The position numbers and the translations under genes are program-made. Of a stretch of DNA of 64,000 nucleotides, positions 8,769 to 18,174 are shown piece after piece. The stretch is from Arcanobacterium haemolyticum (GTDB lineage: Bacteria > Actinomycetota > Actinomycetes > Actinomycetales > Actinomycetaceae): contig JADYUX010000003.1 of assembly GCA_021532125.1 (NCBI GenBank), positions 186,001 to 250,000 on the forward strand. The letters are read 5' to 3'. The notes under the pieces were generated by a model, which searched no databases, was not told the origin of the DNA, and saw only the letters and a program-made list of their open reading frames with translations. Position 1 is the stretch's first letter. Every line of letters begins with the position of its first letter.

Positions 8769-9868
8769 GCGTTAGCCCCCGAGAATTCTGCGTAGCGAGC
8801 GACGATCTTTCGTGCAATGAAGTTCACCGCGAACGTGAGGACGAAGAGGAGTAGACCTAGGCCGATCAGGAACTGACGTTCCAACCCGGCCTGAGCCTCC
8901 GGCCAGTTCAATGCAATTTGAGAAGCAATCGTCGAATGTTGCCCTGGCGACATGATGAGGAAGTTGATCTTCAATCCCGCCGACAGAACCATGAGCAGAG
9001 CCATCGTCTCGCCTAGCGCTCGGCCGAGGCCAAGCATCGCAGCCGACACAATTCCCGATCGACCGATGGGGAGAACCGTCATCTTGATCATCTCCCAGCG
9101 AGTAGCACCAAGCCCCAGTGCAGCCTCCTCCTGGAGACGCGGAGTTTGGATAAACACCTCGCGGCACAGCGACGTAATGATCGGGAGAATCATGATGGCC
9201 AGCACGAGGCTACCCATAAAGATATTTCGGGCCGGTGGAACAAACTTCACCAGCTCCGGGGTCAGTGGCCACCACTCGACGTTATCGGCCATCCATCCCA
9301 TTCCAGGCACATGATCGACCCACCATTGGAGTAGCGGGGTCAGAACATCAGAAATCCATACAAAAATAGGGCGGATAATCGGTTCGAGAGTCTTCATGCC
9401 CCACAAGCCGAAAACGACTGACGGAATGGCAGCGAGAAGATCAATGACGTATCCGAGGCCGGAGGCAAAACGGCGTGGAGCGTAATGCGAAATGAAGAGC
9501 GCAATTCCGATGGCAAACGGAACCGCGATCATGAGGGCGATGATCGACGAAAGAACAGTGCCGAAAAGAGCTGCTCCAGCAAAATGCCAGAAACTCATGC
9601 CCTTGGTAAATCCAACCTCAGACTGAATCGTCTCGTTTGACGCCATGAATGCCGGATACGACTGCGAAATAAGGAAGAATGCGACAGCACCAAGGAGGGC
9701 AATAATGAGGATGCCCGCACCTTTGGAGACGCCCGCAAAGACCGCATCGCCACGACGCTTTTTGCCACGAGCAAGCACGGGGGCACTTTCAATGTTGCCC
9801 TCAGTCTTCTCCTGCTCATGAGCAGTACGAAGTTCCTGCTCAGGCTGCGAGGTTGCTTGTGTAGACAC
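8765..9868 (-). CDS. pstC: Phosphate ABC transporter permease PstC
   Basis: This 367-residue permease has a charged cytoplasmic N terminus of about 50 residues followed by membrane helices and the EAA-like loop (EEAALGLGATRWEM). It pairs with PstA to form the phosphate pore. The start is GTG at 9868, with AGGAGA upstream. It is separated from pstS by about 150 bp that contain a hairpin, which probably lowers expression of the permease genes relative to the binding protein. Confidence 0.93.
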   Translation of the reverse strand: MSTQATSQPEQELRTAHEQEKTEGNIESAPVLARGKKRRGDAVFAGVSKGAGILIIALLGAVAFFLISQSYPAFMASNETIQSEVGFTKGMSFWHFAGAALFGTVLSSIIALMIAVPFAIGIALFISHYAPRRFASGLGYVIDLLAAIPSVVFGLWGMKTLEPIIRPIFVWISDVLTPLLQWWVDHVPGMGWMADNVEWWPLTPELVKFVPPARNIFMGSLVLAIMILPIITSLCREVFIQTPRLQEEAALGLGATRWEMIKMTVLPIGRSGIVSAAMLGLGRALGETMALLMVLSAGLKINFLIMSPGQHSTIASQIALNWPEAQAGLERQFLIGLGLLLFVLTFAVNFIARKIVARYAEFSGANA

Positions 9869-9970
9869 TAGGTTCTCCTAGAAATCGGGTTTGCCGTTGG
9901 CACAGATTCATGTGCCGAGAAGTTTCACAACGTTCGCCGTGTTGCAGAAAGTACCTGCCGCTCGGCATGG

Positions 9971-10003
9971 TGATGCGGGCTGACGGAGCGCCAACCCGCA
10001 TCA
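9971..10003 (-). terminator. Intra-operon stem-loop between pstS and pstC
   Basis: A 9-bp perfect stem (9971-9979 with 9995-10003) with a 15-base loop lies 15 bp after the pstS stop. It lacks a T tract. It probably stabilises pstS mRNA or attenuates read-through into pstC. Confidence 0.55.
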
Positions 10004-10017
10004 TCATTCGTCGTTCG

Positions 10018-11139
10018 TCACTTAATCGTGTCGATTGCTGCCTGAACCTTCGTGCGAAGATCGTCGGAGATCGGGGCGTTACCGCCACCGGCAGCCGTTG
10101 CAACCTTCTGGCCTTCATCGGAAGCGATGTAGGAGAAGTAGGCCTTGACGTTGGCAGCCGTAGCAGCATCGGAGTACTGCTCGCAACCAATGAGGTAGGA
10201 AATCATGACGATGGGGTAAGCACCTGCGATTGAGCCGTCGCGCTTGAGATCGTAGGTGAGGATCGTGTCGGTAGCATCGGAAGCGGCCGGGGAGCCGTCA
10301 ACAACCTTCGCGGCAGCTTCGGGGCTGTATGCGAGGAAGTCCGAACCGACCTCGATCTGTGCGGCACCGAGGTTACCGATCTGGGAGGCATCTGCGTAGG
10401 TGATCGAGCCTTCAACCGACTGGGCGAGCTGGACAACGCCGGAAGTCTTTTCTGCCGACTGCGTGCCCTCGATCGGCCACACTTCAGCTGGCTCAAAGCT
10501 CCAGGCATCTCCCGCAGCTTCGGCAAGGTAGGCGGTGAAGTTCTCCGTTGTGCCCGACTTATCGGCGCGGTTCACCGGGATAATGTCGAGGTCGGGGAGA
10601 TCGGCGCCCTTGTTGTTAGCTGCGATCGACTCGTCGTTCCACTTCTTCACCTTGCCGGAGAAGATGTCGGCAACGTTCTGGGCGGAAAGCTTGAGGTCCT
10701 TCACGCCGGGAAGGTTGTATGCAATGGCGATCGGGGAGATGTAAACGGGGAGTTCGACGACACCCGCACCGTTACAGGTTGCGGTAGCCTTCGTCAGTTC
10801 CTCAGCAGAGAGGGCGGCATCCGATCCGGCAAATGCAACCTGGCCACCAATGAACTGCTCGCGGCCGGTGCCGGAACCAGTTGCTTCGTAGTTGACGGTT
10901 ACGCCGGATTCGATCGTACGGAAGTTATCGCGCCATGCCTGCTGAGCCTTCGTCTGCGACGAAGCGCCAGATCCGTTAATCGTGCCCGAGAGGCTGCCAC
11001 CAGCGGCAGCGGAATTCGTGGTCGAGGCCGACTCTGTGGATTCCGACTTCGTGGGGCCGGACTGGCAAGCGGTAAGGGTCAACGCCAGAGCTCCGGCCAT
11101 GCCGAGCGTGATGGCCTTGTGAGAGCGTGCAATCTTCAC
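10018..11139 (-). CDS. pstS: Phosphate-binding lipoprotein PstS
   Basis: This 373-residue substrate-binding protein has a lipoprotein signal (hydrophobic stretch, then LTACQSG, with the Cys as lipid anchor). Phosphate-binding segments are visible in ATGSGTGREQF, AGSDAAL and DKSGTTENFTAYL. It delivers phosphate to PstC/PstA from the cell surface. I chose GTG at 11139 because GAAGGATG precedes it and it begins a normal signal peptide. The longer frame to 11193 adds an improbable N terminus. A PHO box lies about 95 bp upstream, so induction under phosphate starvation is expected. Confidence 0.93.
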   Translation of the reverse strand: MKIARSHKAITLGMAGALALTLTACQSGPTKSESTESASTTNSAAAGGSLSGTINGSGASSQTKAQQAWRDNFRTIESGVTVNYEATGSGTGREQFIGGQVAFAGSDAALSAEELTKATATCNGAGVVELPVYISPIAIAYNLPGVKDLKLSAQNVADIFSGKVKKWNDESIAANNKGADLPDLDIIPVNRADKSGTTENFTAYLAEAAGDAWSFEPAEVWPIEGTQSAEKTSGVVQLAQSVEGSITYADASQIGNLGAAQIEVGSDFLAYSPEAAAKVVDGSPAASDATDTILTYDLKRDGSIAGAYPIVMISYLIGCEQYSDAATAANVKAYFSYIASDEGQKVATAAGGGNAPISDDLRTKVQAAIDTIK

Positions 11140-11279
11140 TGCGTTACATCCTTCTTTATGTAAGTTCTTGGAACACTCATTCTTTGCGTTCACTGTTGAC
11201 AGTAGGAGGGCCTAGTAACCACTTCGGTGTGGATAGGTAAACAATGGGTGAACGATACTGCGAGACGTGTCACAGGATG
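11140..11279 (-). promoter_or_regulatory. pstS: pstS upstream region with candidate PHO box (11232-11253)
   Basis: On the minus strand two 11-bp direct repeats stand head to tail: GTTCACCCATT (11243-11253) and GTTTACCTATC (11232-11242). This matches the direct-repeat architecture of PHO boxes bound by PhoP in Streptomyces-like Actinobacteria. No convincing -10 could be fixed. The rest of the pstS upstream stretch shows nothing else I can support. The probable pseudogene begins at its far end. Confidence 0.65.
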
Positions 11280-11604
11280 TCAATGCTCGTCTCTCGTGTC
11301 GGCACGTGACTCGTGTATCCCCTCCTCTTTTAAGGGCGCAAACACACCCTCGCGCGGGGTTGTTAATGCAAAGAATCCCGGAGCATCGACAACTTCCAGC
11401 CCAGGAAGGCCGGAACGATAGAAAGAGAATCCAAGCCAGCACGTATGGTGTCCATCCGTAATTCTCAACCAGCGCACTCTTACCCTGTAACACTTGTATG
11501 CCTGGCATGGGCTGAGCTATTTCACCGCGGACGGGCCACGCTTTCTCTTTTCCCACTAGTTGTGCTTGATGTACAACACCTTCCGAAACAATTACCTTGC
11601 CCAT
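11280..11604 (-). pseudogene. Probable frameshifted small gene downstream of the Nudix hydrolase
   Basis: Two overlapping minus-strand frames look like halves of one small protein. The first starts at ATG 11604, overlapping the Nudix stop, and reads MGKVIVSEGVVHQAQL onward to a hydrophobic stretch (WTPYVLAWILF). The second covers 11477-11280 and reads YRSGLPGLEVVDAPGFFA to GVFAPLKEEG before its stop. Joining them with one frameshift between about 11420 and 11477 gives a protein of roughly 107 residues. I recognise no family. A sequencing error, a real pseudogene or chance open frames are all possible. Confidence 0.35.
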
Positions 11605-12020
11605 CTGGGAGAGCGTGACACGACTTTCCACGTAGCTTTGTTACTCGCCCAAAAGAGCCATCCGGCGACTTCGTCGCTCTTGACCCACTCGTAGCCATCG
11701 TGTTCGGCGGGATTAGTTCGCACATCAAATCGAGCAATGTCGCACCGATAGAGGGTTTTGCTGATTGTGAGCGTTTCGTCAATAGGAACAATGATCTCTT
11801 CCTCAAGGAATGCTAGATTCTCAGGCTCAATGCGGAGCCCGGTCTCTTCCCATATTTCGCGCCGTGCCGCATTAGCCGATGTTTCCCCACTCTCTATGCC
11901 ACCGGTAATCGGCTGCCAAAATCCGTCACATGTCTCTCCTTTGGGAACATGGAGAAGGAGGACATCGTCATCAGCACATATCCATACTTCGATGCTTCGT
12001 CGAATACCCGTGTGTCGCAC
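11592..12020 (-). CDS. Nudix hydrolase
   Basis: This 142-residue Nudix hydrolase has an intact box, GGIESGETSANAARREIWEETGL (given here only to locate it, about residues 40-62), matching GX5EX7REUXEEXGU with the metal-binding REXXEE glutamates. N-terminal strands (VWICADDDVLLLH) and a DGYEW strand resemble NTP-pyrophosphohydrolase or dATP/dihydroneopterin-triphosphate types, but the substrate is not predictable. The GTG start at 12020 lies 3 bp after the stop of the upstream membrane-protein gene and has no ribosome site of its own, so translation is probably coupled. The end overlaps the possible frameshifted gene. Confidence 0.85.
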   Translation of the reverse strand: MRHTGIRRSIEVWICADDDVLLLHVPKGETCDGFWQPITGGIESGETSANAARREIWEETGLRIEPENLAFLEEEIIVPIDETLTISKTLYRCDIARFDVRTNPAEHDGYEWVKSDEVAGWLFWASNKATWKVVSRSPRWAR

Positions 12021-12023
12021 CAG

Positions 12024-12653
12024 CTATTCAAAACGCGCAATCGTCATCGTGCGGGGATACCACGTGAGTGTGCGCGGCTGAACATCCTCGCCAGTGCACA
12101 TGGCGGCGATCCTCCCGCCATCACCTCTCTCCCACGGGCTCACTACTTCGACTCCAGAATAAATCCATTGTTTAACCCGCCCATCCTCGAATCGAAGCGT
12201 AAATTCCGCCCCTCTCGAAACCCCGAATCGCCCGTTATATTCTTCAGGTCTCCATTGCAGACAATCCACAACAGTCGCCGTTCGTGTACCGCCGAACAAA
12301 TCAAGCACCATGTCGGCACTGATGGTGTAAGCGATATAAACAAAAACGAAGGTGAGATAACCAGTAAAAAGCGCTGCCCCCAAGATCCCGAAGCGAAACG
12401 CCCAACTCTCCTCCGGAACCAGGACAGAACGATAAGCCAAACGCGCGAACGCATAAGTAACAAAAGCGAAGAAGACGATGGCTAGGAGGTTGACAAGAAC
12501 CAGCGTTGAGTTCGCCGCGAGCGCGTACGGCCCGACTTCAGGGACAAAGAAAGCAATACCGACCAATATGAAAACGGCATACATCGTCCGCTTCACATTC
12601 CGCCCGTTCAGGTATCGCCCGCGAATTCGTCGTTCCTCCCCCGAATTTTTCAT
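12024..12653 (-). CDS. Hypothetical membrane protein
   Basis: This 209-residue protein has a short basic N terminus, three or four membrane segments between about residues 24 and 115, and a C-terminal soluble domain of about 85 residues (TATVVDCLQWRPEEY to the end). I recognise no family. It lies 40 bp after a larger membrane protein of unknown function and is coupled to the Nudix gene, so the three genes look like one operon. Confidence 0.7.
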   Translation of the reverse strand: MKNSGEERRIRGRYLNGRNVKRTMYAVFILVGIAFFVPEVGPYALAANSTLVLVNLLAIVFFAFVTYAFARLAYRSVLVPEESWAFRFGILGAALFTGYLTFVFVYIAYTISADMVLDLFGGTRTATVVDCLQWRPEEYNGRFGVSRGAEFTLRFEDGRVKQWIYSGVEVVSPWERGDGGRIAAMCTGEDVQPRTLTWYPRTMTIARFE

Positions 12654-12693
12654 ATATAACCTCCAGAAAAATCCTGACCGATATTTTTCGTCG

Positions 12694-14319
12694 CTACATC
12701 GTCACGAGCCGAACAGCCTCGGCGAGGCTTCGATAATCAATTCCTTCGATAGTGCCGTCTGAACTCTTAACGTCGGCGCAGTGTTTGCTCACACCGACAA
12801 CAACAGGCTTCACAGCTTCGGCTGTATCGGGAGCAATTGCACCATAAACCGCATTGTCACGGCCATAGTAACTGATGTTTAGCTTCCATAGTTCCCGGTA
12901 GAGATCGTGATTGCTTATCACGCGGGCAGTTCCATCAACAATTTCCCAGGGGAAAACACGATAGGTATTTTCTCCTGGCTTATCAGCGATAACCCAGTGG
13001 CCTTCAACGTAGACGGCAAGGCATAGGCATGCTCCGACAATTTGATTCGCCTGCGCCCACGCCGTTGATGCCACAGCGAGGCGGCCTCCCCTAGCCTCGT
13101 CGAAAAAATAGACATTCGCCTGCGGAGGGAAATTCGACAATGTCGTTTCGTCCGGCTCAATATATCCGAAGCTTTTCCCTGGGCCACCAAGCGTATCGGG
13201 GCCCTTTTCGAGCCATGACGCCCCGCCCTTCCACTGACGTCGATCGGACGTCACGCTCGATTTGCCACCCGCGCCGAGAATTGTGATCCACGAGGCGATC
13301 CGGTCCATCTCCCCGAAAGGTGCAGCCGGATCAACATCGACGTTTCGGCTATGCCCCTGCCAAACAGGGCCAACCCATAGGCGCAACCGTGCAGCTTCAA
13401 TATCGCCGGCAGGGATTTCGACGTAACTGGACGGATCGCCCTCTCCATCCCACACGTCAAAGCCGAGCGCGTGCTGATCGTCAGCGGATAACAGGCTGGA
13501 TGGACCATTGCGATCAACAATCGGCCACACGAGCCATTTTTCCTCGCCATTCTTCATGTATGCAGGGAGCCACGTGCTGAGGAGCCAATGCCCGCGCACG
13601 CGAACGGCACACGTGAGAACGCCCATGTTCTCAAGGTGAGGATCTGGCGTGAGATATCCATTCTGAGGCCACGGGAGGCATGTAATTCTGCCGTTGTCGC
13701 TCCAACCAAGAAGATATGACCCTGGTGGATATGCCAACTGATTGAAAGGGGCTGGAATTATGGCTCGCATGCTGCGGTTATCTACGTCGTACCGCGTGAC
13801 ATCAATTCTTGGCTTTCGCCTCTTGTGGAAAAAGTCAAGAACCGCAACGAAGGCCCCGAGAATTCCGATCAAGACGCGATAAAGAGGCGAATCACGCCAA
13901 TTACCTGCATGGCGCGCCGGATCAACACCGCCGGATTGAGGGTCATTTCTCCGGGACGATACACCTGACACGCGATCTTCGTCGGTCTGCGGTGTCTTGC
14001 ACGCAGTCGAAGTTGCACGCGGCGCAGCATCGGAAAGTTGAGATGAATCGGATTCGCCTGTTTCCTCGTCGTTAGGAAAATCCTCCGATGTCGCCGGCAC
14101 TTCCTCACCCGGAAATATCTTGCGATACATCTTCGCCACGAGGAAGTCTAAAACCAAGATGCATGCGCCCGGGATAAGGAAAACAACCCACATGAACTTG
14201 TGATAGAAGGGCGAAATGTTCATGGACATGTGCCCATGAACGAAGTAGACCGCAAGGATCCCAAGAGGAATGCTGATGACGATGTAGATTATCTCCCTGA
14301 GGGAAAATTTTCCACGCAT
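12694..14319 (-). CDS. Hypothetical membrane protein with an internally duplicated domain
   Basis: This 541-residue protein of unknown function has two N-terminal membrane helices (about 10-28 and 38-62), a charged Ser/Glu-rich linker, a third helix (about 148-165) and a large soluble C-terminal part. Two segments of the soluble part resemble each other: VRGHWLLSTWLP...VWPIVDRNG near residue 245 and VEGHWVIADKPG...FPWEIVDGT near residue 445. This suggests a tandem duplication of a domain of roughly 120-150 residues. I recognise no enzyme motif. It is the first gene of the operon with the small membrane protein and the Nudix hydrolase. Confidence 0.7.
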   Translation of the reverse strand: MRGKFSLREIIYIVISIPLGILAVYFVHGHMSMNISPFYHKFMWVVFLIPGACILVLDFLVAKMYRKIFPGEEVPATSEDFPNDEETGESDSSQLSDAAPRATSTACKTPQTDEDRVSGVSSRRNDPQSGGVDPARHAGNWRDSPLYRVLIGILGAFVAVLDFFHKRRKPRIDVTRYDVDNRSMRAIIPAPFNQLAYPPGSYLLGWSDNGRITCLPWPQNGYLTPDPHLENMGVLTCAVRVRGHWLLSTWLPAYMKNGEEKWLVWPIVDRNGPSSLLSADDQHALGFDVWDGEGDPSSYVEIPAGDIEAARLRLWVGPVWQGHSRNVDVDPAAPFGEMDRIASWITILGAGGKSSVTSDRRQWKGGASWLEKGPDTLGGPGKSFGYIEPDETTLSNFPPQANVYFFDEARGGRLAVASTAWAQANQIVGACLCLAVYVEGHWVIADKPGENTYRVFPWEIVDGTARVISNHDLYRELWKLNISYYGRDNAVYGAIAPDTAEAVKPVVVGVSKHCADVKSSDGTIEGIDYRSLAEAVRLVTM

Positions 14320-14478
14320 GTCAGCCCCCTAAGATGAGTCATTAATGATCCTGTGTGTTCGTATTCTATGTGGCGACGAACACTCACATTGCCCTCGCAC
14401 TGGCAAAAGACTCTATGCCCTCGCTATTGGATCATGTCCACGTTTTAGAATTGGTGTGTAAGTCGAATCGAGGACATC

Positions 14479-14850
14479 GTGGTTGGCACATTACGGATTA
14501 AGAGGATTTACGAGGAACCCGTAGCGGACGACGGCATGAGAATTCTTGTCGATCGAGTATGGCCACGAGGAGTTTCGCGCGAGCGCGCGGCACTTGACCG
14601 TTGGGCAAAGACTGAGGTAACTCCGAGCGTCGATCTGCGTAAGTGGTTCGCGCATGACCCGGCGAAGTTTGACGAATTTCGTGAGCATTATGTGGCGGAG
14701 TTGGATGAGCGTGATGAGGCGCGGGCTTTTGTGGCCGATGTGCGCGAGTATCTCAAGCACACCAATGTGACGTTGCTGTACGCCGCACGCGACCCTCAGT
14801 GCAATCACGCGGTGATCTTGCGCGATTGGCTCCTTGAACATCGTGGATAA
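14479..14850 (+). CDS. DUF488 family protein
   Basis: This 123-residue protein of the DUF488 family (YeaO-like) has the typical N-terminal LRIKRIYEEP, the VDRVWPRGVSRE motif and the C-terminal TLLYAARDPQCNHAVIL. The function of the family is not established. The start is GTG at 14479 behind GAGGA. It is followed 80 bp later by rmuC on the same strand. Confidence 0.85.
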   Translation: MVGTLRIKRIYEEPVADDGMRILVDRVWPRGVSRERAALDRWAKTEVTPSVDLRKWFAHDPAKFDEFREHYVAELDERDEARAFVADVREYLKHTNVTLLYAARDPQCNHAVILRDWLLEHRG

Positions 14851-14930
14851 CGCCGCGCCCGACACCACCGCAACTATGTGACCGCCGACACATGCAAAAT
14901 TCTGTCGCTCTCCCATGATGAACTTCTGAC

Positions 14931-16127
14931 ATGGAAATCTCGCTCTGGACATGCGTCCTTGTACTACTTGCTTTTGCTCTCGGTGGCGTTTGCGGATTCT
15001 CTGTCGCGCGTTCGCGGCGAAACGAAACGATACCAACCGACGAGCGCCTCGTCGCCCTCAGTTCTCAGGCAAGCGCGGCTCAGGCGCGAGCCGAACGCCT
15101 AGAACAAGAAAACAACGGCCTTATCAGCCGAGCCCGGCAGGATAATGATGTACTCCGCATACTGGCACCGCTTGCTCGCCAAGTAGAAACAATGAACGCG
15201 CAGGTGCAGCAGCTTGAAAAGCACACCGCCACACAAGCGTCGGCGTTGCATCAACAACTTGAGGCTAACGCGCTGACTCAGCAGGAGCTCGCTCGGCAAA
15301 CAACCTCCCTGACGTCTGCTCTGATCTCCACGTCCGCGCGAGGGACGTGGGGCGAAGTAGAACTTCGGCGCATTGTCGAAGCTGCGGGAATGATTCCTCA
15401 CGTTGATTTTTCCGCACAGCTCAGCACAGGAAAACTCACCGACGTTGGCAGCTCACAACGTCCCGACCTCACAATCCATCTTCCTGGGGGCGGCAACCTC
15501 GCTGTCGACGCAAAGGTTCCATTGAGCGCACTCCTGGAAGCTCAGAGTATCGACGGCTCCGACCAGGCAAGTGTGGCTCGGCGTTCCAATCTTCTGAAAG
15601 AGCACGCGAAGGCGCTACGCGCCCACGTCAGTGAACTTATCCGCCGCAACTACCCGGCAGACTTCCCAGGCTCACCCCAACTCACTGTGCTCTTTCTCCC
15701 GACCGAATCTCTCTTGTCAGAAGCCTTAGCGACCGATCCCGCCCTCCTCGAAGACGCCCTTCGCTCCGGAATCGCGATCACGTCTCCGAGCTCGCTTCTC
15801 GCACTTCTGCGCTCTGTAGCGGCCGTATGGTCGAGCAACCAGATCACCACCGAAGCGCAAGATATCCTTCATCTCGGGCATACACTCGTCCAGCGTTTAG
15901 GAGTTGTCGCTCATCATCTTGATTCTCTTGGAGCCTCGCTTCGCTCCTCGGTGAAGAACTACAACAAAACGATCGCTTCACTTGAATCTCGTTTACTCGC
16001 CACAGCACGCAGCTTCGAATCGCTAGATTCACCCATAGAATCGCCACGGCCAATTTCGTCCGAGGAAGCACAAGTACGAACAATCTCCGCTGGCGACCTT
16101 CTCACCGAGGGAAAGAAAGATGAGTAG
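14931..16127 (+). CDS. rmuC: DNA recombination protein RmuC
   Basis: This 398-residue RmuC-family protein is membrane-anchored by an N-terminal helix (about residues 5-27). A coiled coil (about 35-125) follows, then the nuclease-like RmuC domain with GTWGEVELRRIVEAAGM, PDLTIHLPGGGNLAVDAKVP and the QITTEAQDI segment. RmuC limits inversions at short inverted repeats in E. coli and is related to restriction-endonuclease-like folds. It is probably monocistronic. Confidence 0.93.
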   Translation: MEISLWTCVLVLLAFALGGVCGFSVARSRRNETIPTDERLVALSSQASAAQARAERLEQENNGLISRARQDNDVLRILAPLARQVETMNAQVQQLEKHTATQASALHQQLEANALTQQELARQTTSLTSALISTSARGTWGEVELRRIVEAAGMIPHVDFSAQLSTGKLTDVGSSQRPDLTIHLPGGGNLAVDAKVPLSALLEAQSIDGSDQASVARRSNLLKEHAKALRAHVSELIRRNYPADFPGSPQLTVLFLPTESLLSEALATDPALLEDALRSGIAITSPSSLLALLRSVAAVWSSNQITTEAQDILHLGHTLVQRLGVVAHHLDSLGASLRSSVKNYNKTIASLESRLLATARSFESLDSPIESPRPISSEEAQVRTISAGDLLTEGKKDE

Positions 16128-16285
16128 AGGCTTGCATCGCTCTGGCCGGAGGGCCTGCACAATGGCACCCCGAAGCCATCGAAAGGGCAAGCTCCCACGT
16201 CATCGAGCTAGTGAGCATTCCGAGTTTATCGGGATAGTGGCCCGGTCCCGCACACCCCAGGGAAACTACCTCACATAGGGCCCTC

Positions 16286-16942
16286 TTACAGGTACTTGCT
16301 GCCTTCGCGGATAGTCAGAGAAGCGAGAGAATCCTGGTGCCTCTCGATAAAGCCTCGCACCCATTCCGGATTAGTCTTCGAATAGTCGCGTAAAGCCCAG
16401 CCCATCGCCTTATTAATAAAAAACTCAGACGAGCCGAGGTTAGCTCGCAGAATCTCCGAAAGGAGCTCCGTATCTGTCGCTTCCTTCCGTAAAAGCTGAT
16501 GCGTAATCGCCAAACGACGTACCCAGAAATTCTCATCCACGCTCCAGCGGCGCATCACCTCACCGCCCTCACGAGTGTTGACCACCAGGTACGTCACTGT
16601 CTTCTGGAGAGAATCCACAGAATCCCACCACGGCTTCAGTGCCGCCAACGATCGAATCCGCGAAAAATCTTCAGCGTTCAGCTTTCGGCGCACGGCATAC
16701 AGATAATCAGCAGCAACATACTGATACTCGCGAGCAGACATCGCCCAACACTGCACAACAAAATCCCAATCAACCGCATCATCGCGGCGAGCATCACGGA
16801 AAAATGGTTGTGTCACTCGTCGTCGTTCCGGGGAAGCAACCCCGAGAAACTCAAAGCGGCCACGCATATACGCACTCATCGACTCAGCGCGCCCCGCATC
16901 ACCCACAAGCGACAACTGAACAATCAGACCCGGACCATCCAC
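16286..16942 (-). CDS. DNA alkylation repair protein (AlkD-like HEAT-repeat)
   Basis: This 218-residue protein of the DNA alkylation repair family is built of helical HEAT-like repeats. Recognisable pieces are YQYVAADYLY, WWDSVDSLQKTVTYLV, NFWVRRLAITHQL and the FFINKAMGWALRDYSKTNPEWV block that lines the AlkD DNA-binding groove. AlkD excises positively charged alkylated purines without base flipping. The start is GTG at 16942 behind GGAGG. It lies downstream of ispH on the same strand after a gap of about 145 bp. Confidence 0.88.
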   Translation of the reverse strand: MDGPGLIVQLSLVGDAGRAESMSAYMRGRFEFLGVASPERRRVTQPFFRDARRDDAVDWDFVVQCWAMSAREYQYVAADYLYAVRRKLNAEDFSRIRSLAALKPWWDSVDSLQKTVTYLVVNTREGGEVMRRWSVDENFWVRRLAITHQLLRKEATDTELLSEILRANLGSSEFFINKAMGWALRDYSKTNPEWVRGFIERHQDSLASLTIREGSKYL

Positions 16943-17088
16943 GCCCTATCCTCCACACACCTTCGCAGCGACGATCGCCTCCGAGACCCCACACCGAAAC
17001 AAGCGGGTGACTCCAACATCAGAATCCTCGCTCACAGCCGCCGCCACATGCAGGAATGGAGAACCTCGGCGTCAACATACCGGCCCTC

Positions 17089-18174
17089 TCAGGCCTTCTC
17101 TGTACGCTCCCGAACCTTATGCGGACGATCTGGATGTTCACCCACAGCTTTGAGGTCTGCACGCAGATTCTTCGGCAATGAAAAACGAATATCCTCACTC
17201 GCCGTCGTCACAAGATCCACCTCGGTGTAGCCATACCCGGCGAGGCGCTCCACAACATCGCGAACCAGGATCTCCGGAACCGAAGCACCAGAAGTCAACC
17301 CCACCGTCGTCACTCCATCAAGCCACGCAGGATCAACCTCCTCCGCACGATCAACCCGGTAGGCAGCACCGGCACCAGACTCCAACGCAACCTCAACCAA
17401 ACGCACCGAATTAGACGAATTCGCAGACCCCACAACAATCACGGCGTCACACTCAGGAGCCATAGCTTTGACGGCACCCTGGCGATTCTGCGTGGCATAA
17501 CAAATATCATCAGACGGCGGATCAAGGAGCTTCGGGAAACGCTCCCGCAACAACTCAACCGTGCGTAGCGTCTCGTCAACCGACAACGTGGTCTGCGAAA
17601 TCCACACCACCTTCTCCGGATCACGCACCTCAACCGACTCAACCTCATCAGGCCCATTGACAACCTGAATATGCTCCGGAGCCTCGCCCATCGTGCCCTC
17701 GACCTCCTCATGGCCCGAGTGCCCGATCAACAAAATATCGTAATCCTCACCCGCATAACGCACAGCCTGCTTATGCACCTTCGTCACAAGCGGACACGTC
17801 GCATCAATCGTCTGCAACCGGCGCGCAGCCGCCTCAGCATGCACAGCAGGAGATACACCGTGCGCCGAAAACACAACACGCGCACCTTCCGGAACCTCGT
17901 CGGTCTCCGACACAAAAATCGCGCCACGCTTACTCAGCGTCTCCACAACATACTTGTTGTGCACAATTTCCTTACGCACATACACAGGAGCGCCATACAA
18001 CTCCAGAGCCTTCTCCACCGCATCCACAGCGCGATCAACACCCGCACAATACCCACGGGGCGTCGCCAAAAGAATCCGCTTACCATCAGGCGACGGGACG
18101 GAAGGAACATCCGCAGGGAAAGCAGACGCACCAGCTAAAGACATGGTCGGACCAGAACTCACGTGCAAACTCAC
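17089..18174 (-). CDS. ispH: 4-hydroxy-3-methylbut-2-enyl diphosphate reductase IspH
   Basis: This enzyme catalyses the last step of the non-mevalonate isoprenoid pathway, reducing HMBPP to IPP and DMAPP with a [4Fe-4S] cluster. The three cluster cysteines are visible in [23 protein letters not shown] and [11 protein letters not shown], with the catalytic Glu in the [11 protein letters not shown] region. GTG at 18174 gives 361 residues. TAGTCT lies 6 bp before it, consistent with a leaderless message. ATG at 18144 (351 residues) is the alternative, and neither has a clear ribosome site. It is divergent from xseA, an arrangement common in Actinobacteria. Confidence 0.93.
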   Translation of the reverse strand: MSLHVSSGPTMSLAGASAFPADVPSVPSPDGKRILLATPRGYCAGVDRAVDAVEKALELYGAPVYVRKEIVHNKYVVETLSKRGAIFVSETDEVPEGARVVFSAHGVSPAVHAEAAARRLQTIDATCPLVTKVHKQAVRYAGEDYDILLIGHSGHEEVEGTMGEAPEHIQVVNGPDEVESVEVRDPEKVVWISQTTLSVDETLRTVELLRERFPKLLDPPSDDICYATQNRQGAVKAMAPECDAVIVVGSANSSNSVRLVEVALESGAGAAYRVDRAEEVDPAWLDGVTTVGLTSGASVPEILVRDVVERLAGYGYTEVDLVTTASEDIRFSLPKNLRADLKAVGEHPDRPHKVRERTEKA

